Shown one piece after another: positions 48,710 through 58,973 of a stretch of DNA of 64,000 bases. Position numbers and translations under genes: made by a program. The notes beneath the pieces were generated by a model. The model made no database searches and was not told where the DNA came from. It saw nothing but the letters and a program-made list of their open reading frames with translations. This DNA is from Purshia tridentata. Lineage: Eukaryota > Streptophyta > Magnoliopsida > Rosales > Rosaceae. How positions within the stretch are numbered: position 1 is the first letter of the stretch; every line of letters begins with the position of its first letter. The stretch covers positions 1-64,000 of the forward strand of contig QANT01001000.1 in assembly GCA_003254885.1 (NCBI GenBank). The letters are read 5' to 3'.

Positions 48710-48773
48710 CTGAAAGAGAACATCGGTCTGAAATTGAAAACCTGAAAGAGAACATCGGTCTGAAATTGAAAAC
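48710..48773. repeat. 32-bp perfect tandem duplication in the RPN3 3' region
   Basis: The unit CTGAAAGAGAACATCGGTCT (then GAAATTGAAAAC) occurs at 48710-48741 and 48742-48773 without a difference, just past the RPN3 stop. Confidence 0.9.
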
Positions 48774-48791
48774 CTTAGACACAGTTAGCCA

Positions 48792-51384
48792 TTAAAAATC
48801 ATCGTCATCCTCCTCTGCAATATGATTGGCAAGCTCTTGCTCCTGTTGTTGCCTCTCTCTCCTCTCAGCACTTTCTTTCTCCTTGTGTGGATTTGGAGGA
48901 AACCGTAAGGCCCGAACTGCTTCATTGTGCATGTTAAGACAAAAGGCAATCCTGGAGTTGAAAGCAATTTGAGGCTCATTGGTTGAGTAAATATCTCCAG
49001 TCTCCTTCGATACCATCCACCCATTTGCACGATCTAATGAGGCTTCGATAGCGCCATCCCGGATAGCCTTAGACACGATACTCTCAGCATCAGCAGCAGG
49101 GTTTGTAGAATTCAATCTTAATTTAGCAGCAACATCAGCAAGCGAGATGCAGGAATAAGAGATGCTGATATTCCGTAAACCAGTCCTGATGACATTATGG
49201 CGCAGCCTAACAATTATATTGTGGGTTCGGTCCATATTGAAAGTGGCAGCAAACTTCGCTGCCACATTTCTAAATAGTTCTAAATTACCAATCCGAACAG
49301 CCTTGAAGTGACACCAATTTAAAATAGAAAAAAAAAATCAGCAAAAATCAGCAAAAATCAGACGATGATTAGGGAAGAATTTGAAAAGTCATCAGTCATG
49401 ATTAGCAAAACTGGCGTCCAACTTATAATGAAGGAACCACTTCAGCTCTGAGTCTGACAACATAGACTCACATTGGTAAGTTCAAAGTATGGCCTCAAAG
49501 CTTTCTCCATTCCTCTCTGCATAAAGATAATCCTCTCTGGTATCTCCCCGAGAAGCAAACGAACCAAGACAGCCCATTTATTACATTGAATTCGGAAACC
49601 TCGAGCTGAAAAAGGGGCTTTCCGAACAGCCTGCAGGAGAGACTCTTTTGCATCTGTATACTCCAATTGAATTGTCCGAATCTTCCCAAGGTAGAAGAGA
49701 TAACGACAAAACTGCATATAGAAAAATTTTAACTCCGAAGGTCATGATTTAGTCACTTTACAAACAATACCCACTTTGGGTAACATAGTTGTGAAAGTAA
49801 ACAAAAAATGAACAGTGATGGACACCACAAGACGCAAAGCACCAGCAAGCTGATGATATGTAAGAACTGATTGTTGAGTCCTGAAAAACTCTAACCAAAA
49901 TAAAGCATACAACAAGAAATGAAGGCAAATTTCAAGGCCAAAACCAAGCTTAAAAGAACAGCTAGTTCTAAGAGAATGCAAATCTCTGGGGACTCCTGAG
50001 ACACTAGATTTATACTATTGGGTAATAATTCTACTATTTAAAGAGAGATTGCTGAACCTGCTGGTTTGAATGTGCTTCAAATCGTGGTGCCTTAGACCTT
50101 AGCTTCTCTGCCTGGTCATATAAGTTGTAATGGAGGTAATTTCGAAGTAACAGGTTGAGAAGTGTTTCCTGCATGGCATTATCATATAACTTTTAAGTTC
50201 TAACATTCCAAAGACAGAACAACCTCAAATCCAATTGGACACTCACCTGACCCAACTCATCGTGATGCAGTGTGGCAATGCGATGCAAGGCAAGGAGATT
50301 GCTGAAAAACAGAGTGCAATGAGATTAGATAAAATACTACAGTCCAACTCAGCAACCAATCTCCTTGTGTTTCCTATCATGCGTTTAAATGTACAAGCAT
50401 CTGCCTAAGAAATACATAGATAATTCATAAACACCTATGCAGATAGAGGGAGAGAAAGCACAAAAGGGTTGCAAACAAAAGAGACATTGGATCATTAACA
50501 GCTCACCCCCTAATTTCAGCAAGATCACCTGTAAGCTCATAGCTATATGAGTAATAAAAGTACAATCTGGATGCTAGAACATCAACGGTTCTTCTATTGA
50601 AATTCTTGAGTCGAGCAATACTTGCTGAGGAACAAGCTTTGGCCTAAAAATGGACCAAGGAAATGGAAAGTTTCAAAATCTGAGCAACTTAATAGAGAAG
50701 AAAGAAGTGAAATCACAAAGCAAAGGCTAGAGTTGTTGACTCAACCTCAGTGTATCTTTTCTGATCAATCAGAAAAAGCAGCACAAGCAAGTAACAGTAG
50801 ATTTCGATCTCAGGCAATAAGTGCTTTCCTGGAGCTTGAACGGCAGCAGAAGTTGCCGTATCACCATCAACTTCCATGTCATGCTTATGTTCCTATACAT
50901 GTGAACGTGAAGTAACATATCAATAATTGGTACAAATTCAAACAAGAGCAGTAAATGGAATCAAAGAAAGTAAAATTGAACTATTGATATACGTTAGGCT
51001 TAAGAAGAAAGGCGGACAATCGCGCGTGTGCCTCGGAACCAGGAAGAAGAGCGTAATCGAGAAATGCTGAGAGAAACGACGCCGATAGCTTGCGCCTGAC
51101 CGCAATCGTCAGGCGAACAGCACGAGCAATTCGGCGAACCTCTTTGGTATAGGAGGCGGTCTCAATAATCGATGCTATCTCCTTCAAATCTTAAAGAATT
51201 GCCAAATTGGCAAACAAAAAAACAAGTGATGAGCAAATGAAACCCTAGAATGGAATCTGAGACTGACTCTGAGTCTATGATTGAGAATTTGGTACTTACG
51301 ATGCAAAGTGGATGGAGCAGATGAGGCAACGGAATGTGAAGCAGGGACTGCTTCCTCATCTCTCATCTCCGCGTCTTGAGCCAT
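48792..51384 (-). CDS. RPN3: 26S proteasome regulatory subunit RPN3 (PSMD3)
   Basis: Eight exons on the - strand: 51384-51300, 51189-50993, 50892-50746, 50643-50507, 50301-50247, 50168-50058, 49711-49472, 49301-48792; 493 aa. RPN3 is a PCI-domain scaffold of the proteasome lid. N-terminal [16 protein letters not shown] leads into a helical repeat part ([45 protein letters not shown]-like FEAHSNQQ), then the PCI domain ([55 protein letters not shown]) and a charged tail ending [10 protein letters not shown]. All exon phases close without gaps and the length matches plant homologues. It is expected to be expressed in most tissues and essential. Confidence 0.96.
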
Positions 51385-52344
51385 CTTCGTTCTTCAGCAA
51401 ACCCTACCAACCAAAATTTCAATTTCCTGCTGCTTTTCCTTTGAATCACAATCTCCACATTTTAGTACTCTTTTCTAAGTTTTCTTTCTGTTCAAGTTAT
51501 ACTTGAGACCAAAATATCACCAGAAAGAAAACAAAAAGAATGACAAATCAGACTAACGGGCCAAATAGTAGGCCCAAACCTACCTTACAGAAAAGTGGCA
51601 AAGCCCAGACCCAGCTCCCTCTAGCCCAGCTGTGCCAACTTCCTATTATTTTCTCTTCCTCAAAACTTGCTATTGGATTATTGATGGCTTAAAATTTCAA
51701 TTCATCCAACCAATACAAAACGTTTCCAATGCATTATAAAAAGTCGGTAAAGTAACCGAACCGCGAGGCCACTATTGCTGATTGACCGACACCCTATCGA
51801 GATGGCCATTTTCTAACACTCAAACCGCAGATTGGTAATACTTGATTACTTAATTTAGTTACTTGATGCAAACAATGTTCAAACACATTATTCGGTGAGA
51901 GGTCACATTAAAGATTTTTTTCGTCAAAACTTAAAAACTTCATATTTTTTCACCTAAATTTTAAATTGTCCATAATATTGAACATAAGCGCGGCATCTCT
52001 ACCAGACCACAATCTACATAATATTGATATTGTAAAGCAAATGAAAAGGGAAACAAAAACAGAAGCACTTTTTTGACACCATTACTTCTTCCAACAAAAA
52101 TAAACGAATGCACTGATCAATCCAGATAGAAAATTACAGCTGTTCAAACACCTCACCTACATCTACACGACAAAAAGAGAGATTACCTCACAGGACTCTA
52201 AACTAAGTCTACAGTGACATGCCGTACAGTTAATAATTTAGAAGCACGAGATGAAATAAAGAGATGATAAACATAGATTGGATAATGCGTCCATCACTAG
52301 ACACTGGTCATTTGCATAATGTTCAATGAGGCCCATAAAGCACC
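51385..52344. other. Intergenic, RPN3 promoter and Alba 3' flank
   Basis: Both neighbours are on the - strand. The part next to RPN3 should hold its promoter; no clear TATA box is seen, which is common for housekeeping genes. No repeats or frames of note. Confidence 0.4.
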
Positions 52345-54401
52345 TCAAGCAGCTGCCTGGATCGGCACGTTAGGCCCATTGGATCTATAGCCACGGCCCC
52401 TTCCACGATAACCACCCCTACCACGGCCGCGACCTACAGAAATAATTCCATCACATTAATGAGTACAATTCATATACAAATTCAAATAATTAAATAAGCT
52501 GTCCATGGAATTCAAACAAGCAAAAGACGCTACGGTATGCAGGCACTACTGTCTCCTACACCTAGATATGCATATATAAAGAAAGAGTGATGCACATACC
52601 ACGGCTGCCTTGAGCAGGTCCTTCATCACTGTATCCTCCATCTTGCTGTGCATCAACTGGGGGCCCGTTGTACCCTCCCCTTCCACGACCTCGGAAACTC
52701 CGTCCTCTCCCACGGCTCCTACCCCTAAAACCACCCCGACTGCGATCCCAACCTCCATCATCATATTCAGCTGACACATAGCCGTTCCCTGCAATTAAGA
52801 ACAGAGTTGCCTTAACTATTTTATCATTAAATTACCACTTCAGATGCCCTGTTTTAAAGCTAAGACCAACTCCTGCATAGAACCTAACTGCAAATATGTT
52901 GCCAAACCCCTATTAAGGGACTAAACTGGTTCAAGAATGCAGACTAGCAAAGAAATAGCTATATGGCAGGCAGAATATACACCAGAAATATTTAGAAAAG
53001 GGTAAAAGAGAAGATAGAATTCTAGAAAATCCCATCGGTGACTACCTCTAAACCTTCCCCTTCCTCTGCCACGGCCGCGGCCACGACCACTAGGTGAGTC
53101 CTCTGCAGGACACGAAAAATTTGAAAAAATGTATGATATCATCCGAAAATAAATGAATAAAATAGAAAACAAACTAATGTGTTGCTCAGAAAATGGCACT
53201 ACCTCCCTCATAGTCAATATCTGTTGATGCCTTCACCAGTTCAGCAGGTAATGGGGGCTGGTACCTGAAGGTAAGCAGTAGTTTATGAATGATTAAAAAA
53301 GTCTCTAAACATTTTTCAGCTATACGATTATATATAGCCTACTACAATCAGGAGGACATATTCTACTTTAAATAACATTAGTCTACTATAATATTGGGTG
53401 CTACCGCAGATAAAAGGAAAATGGAAACTAGTAAAACTCACCCAACAGAAGCTTTATTTATTTCCTTCTTTGATAGCGTTATTACAATCATTGACACATG
53501 CCTCGTGGTCTCCAAACTATGAAAAAAAAAAAAAAGAGGAGAATATGAGGCAAAAAAGCACTGTTGCTACCCTCATGAGATGCAGCAAATGAATCACTGT
53601 TGTTCAAAATAAGGTTCAAACTAGTCTTACGGTAGGAGGCCTTCCTCAAGGGGTTCCCATGTATCAGTTATGTCCGTAGATCCAATTGTAGTGTACTGAT
53701 GGAGACCAAGGATTCTTCTCTGCATTACAAGTAATAAGAATATCTAATCAGCCTAATCAACTGAGAAGTCTGGGAATCCAGCACAGTGATACACAAGAAG
53801 ACATATCACCTTAATTAACTCCACTATTGTTACAGTCTTGTTGATAGCTCTTCCCATTGCCTTGAATACAATTTCATTCGATCCTTTATCCTGTTGCATA
53901 GATAGAAAAAACAAAAACACAGATATTAAAACACCAAAATTACAACTAGTATATATTCAACAACGCATCATTACAAGCAAAATGTCTCCCGACTCCCTAT
54001 ATAATTTCCCATACCTCAACAAGCCTAATAAGACTGCCAACTTAGCAGATATCATAATGTCATGGGTGTTTCGTGTTCACAGAGAAGCATTCATCGACAG
54101 ACCATTAGAAAATCCGCAATAGGACAGTTACGCACAAGATTTAACATTATTAATAGATTTTGTTACATCAGAATTCCAAACATAATCTCAATGCTGTGCA
54201 TAAAGGGAAAATTCACAAAAATTATTAAAGAAAAAGGAAAAAATTAAAGAGGAAGGAGAGAGAGACCTGAAGCAGAGTCATGGCGTAAGTAATATAGTTG
54301 CGCATCCTCCCCTGACTGGTAATCCTAATCTCGTTCTCATCGATTGGTGTGTCCGCTCTTGGCTTCTCCACTCTCTGGTACCGATCCATCTTTTCCGCCA
54401 T
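52345..54401 (-). CDS. ALBA: Alba-domain RNA-binding protein with RGG tail
   Basis: Eight coding exons on the - strand: 54401-54267, 53890-53810, 53719-53631, 53516-53442, 53264-53203, 53102-53046, 52788-52600, 52433-52345; 258 aa. The Alba fold fills about residues 15-120: ENEIRITSQGRMRNYITYAM, VFKAMGRAINKTVTIVELIK, then TTRHVSMIVITLSKKEI. The rest is RGG/RGR-rich (SGRGRGRGRGRGRFRG; RGGFRGRSRGRGRSFRGRG), typical of the long plant Alba class that binds RNA and R-loops in nucleus and cytoplasm. A second in-frame ATG (MDRYQ) lies four codons after the chosen MAEK start. A 5' UTR intron (54714-54456, donor AAG|GTATG, acceptor TATACAG) is likely. Confidence 0.94.
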
Positions 54402-54819
54402 AACAGTTTTTCAAACAAAACAAAAAAGAAAACCACATCAGAGCCACACATCATACTGTATAAATAAAAAAATCACAGAAAATAAAGCAGGCAGGTCCCA
54501 AACTCACTGCGCAACTGATTTCCAAATACAATAACAGAAGAGCAGAAAGAAGAAAACAATAAGGCCGTATAAAATCTCAAAAAACGCAGGGACAAGTAAT
54601 TCTCGAAAACAAACCCAAAGAAAAAAGAAAACAAAAACAAGGAGGCGGTTAAAGAATCGAGAAGAAAAAGAGGAGGTAGAAGGCGTAGTTGGATCTGGGT
54701 GATAACGAACATACCTTAGTGTTCAAAAAGGATAAGTAATGCTCCCCACAAAAAAGAGCCCTCTTCTACGGCTTCGTTTTTCTTTTACGCCCTAATTCAC
54801 AGACTGCGATGTCTCTTGC

Positions 54820-54828
54820 TATATATAC
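54820..54828 (-). promoter_or_regulatory. Putative TATA box of the Alba gene
   Basis: GTATATATA on the - strand, about 105 bases before the inferred 5' UTR splice donor at 54714/54715. Confidence 0.4.
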
Positions 54829-55047
54829 CGCCACCCTGCCCCAATCCTCCCAAACTACCCTAACAACTTTCTTTAGTCCTCTACCCCCGTCTATGTCTCC
54901 AAACAGTTACTTCGCCCAAACTCATCCTTACTTTCTAGAGCCTGGGCCTTCTCATGCTTTGGGTCACCCTGAGGCCTGGGCCTGACTACAGCCTCAGGGT
55001 TCAGTCGAGCCTAGCCCGCATCAGTATTGACTATTGAGTCTATGAAA

Positions 55048-55239
55048 ATCTTTTTTTATTTTCCAAATCCTAGTAGAAAATAGATTTTTTTACCAAAAAA
55101 AGGTTTACAATACTTCAATAAACAATCCATAAAGTTTTTTTTTATCTTTTTTTATTTTCCAAATCCTAGTAGAAAATAGGATTTTTTACCAAAAAAAGGT
55201 TTACAATACTTCAATAAACAATCCATAAAGTTTTTTTTT
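55048..55239. repeat. 96-bp tandem duplication
   Basis: ATCTTTTTTTATTTTCCAAA plus its continuation occurs at 55048-55143 and 55144-55239. The copies differ by one or two substitutions and T-run lengths, so it is recent. Confidence 0.9.
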
Positions 55240-55479
55240 TTTTTAAGATTAGTAGCTTCTTCCCCAATTTGAGATCCTCAACAATGAAGATGAAAAAAGA
55301 GTTTTTAACAAATGAAGTTGGCAAGCCAATCTTTTTTGGAAGAACCTTGTGTAAATAATCAATGATCATTTGCCTCATTTAAAAAAAACAAAGATCAAAA
55401 TAACTGAACCCCACATGCAGTCCCACCTGAAAACCCCTTTACAATTGATTGAGGGTGGGAGCATAATTGATAATTCAAC

Positions 55480-55765
55480 TACACAAGGCAAATTGCAACA
55501 CCTATTGTAGGAGGTACAAATTCTTAAGCAATTTGCAGCAATGCTACAGATCATTTAAACAACTATATTCCATGTTCACATTCACAACTATATACATTGA
55601 AACTAGCACTGTAGAGCTTATTCTTCATCCAACAAGGCAAATGCAATACTATTGCAAGAGGTACAAAATTCTTAAGAGATTCACTTTTCACCAATATTAC
55701 GGATCATTTATTCCATGTCCACATTCACAACTTATTACATTGAAACCAGCATTGTAGGGTTTATT
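55480..55765. repeat. Diverged tandem duplication, about 140-bp unit
   Basis: The order of words (CAAGGCAAAT.GCAA, GAGGTACAAA.TTCTTAAG, GATCATTTA, CATGT.CACATTCACAACT, TTGAAAC.AGCA.TGTAG, TTATTCTTCA) repeats once with many differences. It is much older than the 96-bp duplication next to it and lies in the 3' flank of the thioredoxin-like gene. Confidence 0.7.
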
Positions 55766-55805
55766 CTTCAACCAACCAAGCACGTCAAGCAAATAGCTGG
55801 ATCCT

Positions 55806-57567
55806 TCATAGGAAAAAATGTAGAGTTTGGTTCTTTGGCACTCCGTCACCTAATAATGGGTCAATGACTGTTTTCCATCCATTAAAATCTCTAGTGGATC
55901 CAGCATCAGGCAATACAAATCCATTAAGAAAGAAAGTAGGCGTTCCATACACCGCTCTTGAAGCACTATACTGCATGACAAAAGACATTCAATATAAAAT
56001 TTGAAAAGCTTGGGCAGTAGGTCAATAATATGAAGGGAAGAAAAAAAAAGGTACTGTTTCCATTATTTTACATGATGTGCCTATTAAAATATGTAAAATA
56101 AAAATGATACATTACCTTGAAAGAAACCCTTGTTTTGAGATCAGTTTTCCGGTCATTGAAGCTAGATTCAAGGGCACTATGATAGGAGTTCCCAACTACT
56201 TCTGTAGCAAATTTCACGATCTCATCTACAACGGAAGCCCTAGACAAGTTGTGTGTTTGAGCATTATAAAACTTCTCCTGTTTAATAAATTGTATGAAAC
56301 AAGTTAAGAGCATAAGAAACTTGAATAACAATACCAACAGATAAATGCAATGGCTAATAAACTACCATTCAACCAAGTCCTTTACAAACAAATGAATGAA
56401 GTTAAAATATGAGAAATATGAGCCTGAAAACCAGCTAAGTGCCCTTTATAATTTCATCTTAAAAAAGATCCTGCTAAGTGATGGTAAAGTGAATTCACTA
56501 GAGCCATTCCATCAAATTCAATCTTTTATGCAGATAGACCATTATAATTTGTGACAATATAACAGCCAACACAAACCATGTTCTTCAATTCATGCTTGTC
56601 TTTAATTTCACATGCACTGTTGCCTATCTCTAAACAGACAAGTGAGTCAACATCTTCACTATCTATCATTCAAGACCTAAGTACACTACTAAGAGGTGCA
56701 AGTCAATGCCAAATTGCCGCAGTAAATGAAAAAGAAGTTTAGCTTTAGCACCCAAGAAGAATATGCTATAAAGTTGAATTCACCTGATACTTGAAGAACC
56801 ACTCCAACAATGGGAATGTAGCAGAAGCTTTCAGCTGATTAACAATGTGTAGAGCACGAGAAGTAACAAAAGCATTGTCATGGTAACTGCAATTTCAAAA
56901 ACATTAATTATTAAGTCATTTGAAGAGCACAAAGGATCACCTTATCTCTAAAGAACCATCAAAGAACGCAATTACCAATATCAACAAGGTTATTTCAACA
57001 TTTCAACAATTATTGAAGAAATGGGCAGAGAAAGTTAAGAAGGACCGGTACCAATTCACCAGGAGTCTGACTTCGGAATTTAAGTCCAGTCACTTGATCA
57101 TTGGTCACTTTTAAGTTTTCTATTTACTCTTGAATTCAAGCCCGGAAATGATTGACCATTTACAATTGAAAGATATCAAAAAAACCAGCATGTGTACATG
57201 CTTTGATATTGAAAACATGCAAAAGGGTAAATTGGTTTTATTGTTTGATTTTACCGACTTTTCTTATATGGTAAAGCGGAGAGAAATGAACTTACGGTAA
57301 GGGTAAGAGGTGAACCACCAGGCGAACGCGAGGGCTGTAAAATTCTAGGGCTTGTTTAAGGGGTGCCCAGGCGTCTCTGCTGTCTGGGCAGACAGGGTCC
57401 AAGAAAACTTCGATCAGGATCGCATCCGAGTCAACTGAGTGATGTCCGAACACGAACCCATCGTATCTTGCCGGGGGTAAGTTTTGCGCACATCCTCTGA
57501 AAACGAAGACGAAGAAGTAGAGCAAAGCTGTTTGTATTACAAAGACTCTGTGCTTGGGTTGCTCCAT
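55806..57567 (-). CDS. Secreted DsbA/thioredoxin-fold protein
   Basis: Four exons on the - strand, 57567-57296, 56886-56784, 56277-56116, 55970-55806, give 233 aa. A signal peptide (VIQTALLYFFVFVFRGCAQ) is followed by a DsbA-like fold: strand AILIEVFLDPVCPDSRDAW, whose active-site position is C-P-D-S, then HDNAFVTSRALHIV, a helical insert, and the cis-proline strand YGTPTFFLNGFVLP. With a single Cys instead of CxxC it cannot be an ordinary dithiol oxidoreductase; a monothiol or binding role is more likely. The order beside Alba and RPN3 matches a thioredoxin-superfamily gene (At1g20225, from memory). I do not know a proven function. Confidence 0.88.
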
Positions 57568-58577
57568 TTTTGTTTCTGGTGACTGGACTCTCAGCAATAC
57601 AGAGAGGAAATGACCATCTTCTTCTCTTTTTAAATCAGTGGACAAAATATTTTTGTTGTGCCATCTCAAAATGGTTTATTATTTTTACCTCCATGTATCG
57701 TCCCTGCATTCTGGCTAAATTCAATCTATTATTGGACTTTTCATATTGGGCCTTCTTTTAGATAAAGGCAGCCCATACACTTACATCAGCGATGAAATCA
57801 TGCACGGTGCTTCTCAATTAACCTTAATCACTCCAACCATGGGAATGTAGCACAATGTTTCAGCTCTTTTCACAAAACCCAGAATTATTAAGAGCAAAAA
57901 GGATCATCTATTCATCTTATTTGAGAAAATGGGATTAATTAATGAAATCTATTGGGCCTTCTATTTGATTCAGGCAACCAGGGATGAGTGACGAGTGTCT
58001 TGGAGAGCCCAGCACATGATAGCTCATATTTCATTATAATGCAAGAACCAAAGAATATTTCAATCCTATTCACCAAGTAATTCATTTTTTATTGAGTTAA
58101 GAAGCCAGTCCATTAGTTTAAGGGGCCATATCCCCTTTTTTTTTGGGTAGAGATAAAGGGTCCAAATCAGATTATCCCTTAATTCCTTTTTTTTATTATG
58201 TGGTGTGACATGACATTATCCCTCAATTCGAATCCCTGAGGCTGTGGGCCATTACAATCCACGCACGGCCCACAGGACCCACGCTCTACGAAAGAGTAAA
58301 GAGTTTCCAAAACTTGGCCGATACGAAACGCGTGAACTAAAACTGCAAAAAAAACACCTTCCAAATATAGCCGTTACACACCCACACCAACACACGTCAC
58401 CGAAGTGTAAACCACCACCTCAGATATTCCATCTTCCCAAAGCATCATTTAATTCTCACATTTTCTAGAAACCTACTTTGCAGTTTGCGCTATGTTTCGC
58501 ACTACTCACCATCACGGCATGACCAGCCACCCTCAATCTCTGCCACTCCCTACCATACTTGACAAAATTAATTAAAA
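57568..58577. other. Head-to-head intergenic region, thioredoxin-like / ATL23
   Basis: The two genes diverge from this 1-kb interval, which must hold both promoters. No clear TATA box or repeat recognised. Confidence 0.4.
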
Positions 58578-58973
58578 ATGCTTGTGACAGTGTTTTTGGT
58601 TATTTTTCTACCGTGCGTAGGCATGAGCGCGGTGTTCGTAGTCTACATATGTCTCTTATGGTACGCTACCAATAACCAGACGACCGAGTTTCGGTTGCCG
58701 GTCAAGCAGGTTTCCGAGAAGGGCTTGTCGGCCTCTGAGCTCGATAAGTTGCCCAAAGTCACTGGGAATGAGCTGGTGATTGGGAGAACAGAGTGTGCGG
58801 TGTGTCTGGACGAGATCGAGGCAGACCAACTGGCTCGGCTGGTTCCCGGTTGCAACCACGCCTTCCATCTCCTGTGCGCCGATACCTGGCTTTCTAAGCA
58901 GTCTTTTTGTCCGGTTTGTAGGACCAAACTCCAACCTCAACAGTTTTCTAATTCCTCTGAAAATCCATGCTAA
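58578..58973 (+). CDS. ATL23: RING-H2 E3 ubiquitin ligase, ATL23-like
   Basis: A single-exon gene of 131 aa. An N-terminal transmembrane segment (VTVFLVIFLPCVGMSAVFVV), a GLD-type motif (KGLSASELDKLP) and a RING-H2 finger are in the order typical of the ATL family. The zinc ligands are Cys73, Cys76, Cys92, His94, His97, Cys100, Cys111 and Cys114 (C-x2-C-x15-C-x-H-x2-H-x2-C-x10-C-x2-C), with Pro112 after the seventh ligand for E2 binding. The short length and the MLV.VFL start resemble ATL23. Antisense frames over the same bases are shadows. Confidence 0.93.
   Translation: MLVTVFLVIFLPCVGMSAVFVVYICLLWYATNNQTTEFRLPVKQVSEKGLSASELDKLPKVTGNELVIGRTECAVCLDEIEADQLARLVPGCNHAFHLLCADTWLSKQSFCPVCRTKLQPQQFSNSSENPC

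Larger units (their letters stand above)
46878..48791. other. Intergenic between expansin (5') and RPN3 (3')
   Basis: About 1.9 kb. Contains the expansin TATA box (47016-47027), AT-rich DNA, and a 32-bp duplication at 48710-48773 near the RPN3 3' end. A short + frame at 48275-48475 is not family-like. Confidence 0.45.
54402..55805. other. Intergenic, Alba 5' region to thioredoxin-like 3' end
   Basis: Contains the Alba 5' UTR exon(s) and TATA box, a 96-bp tandem duplication (55048-55239) and a diverged duplication of about 140 bp (55480-55765). Confidence 0.45.

Noticed and set aside
58643-58940. Two antisense frames over the ATL23 gene
   Set aside because: The sense strand has a complete RING-H2 protein; the antisense products resemble nothing.
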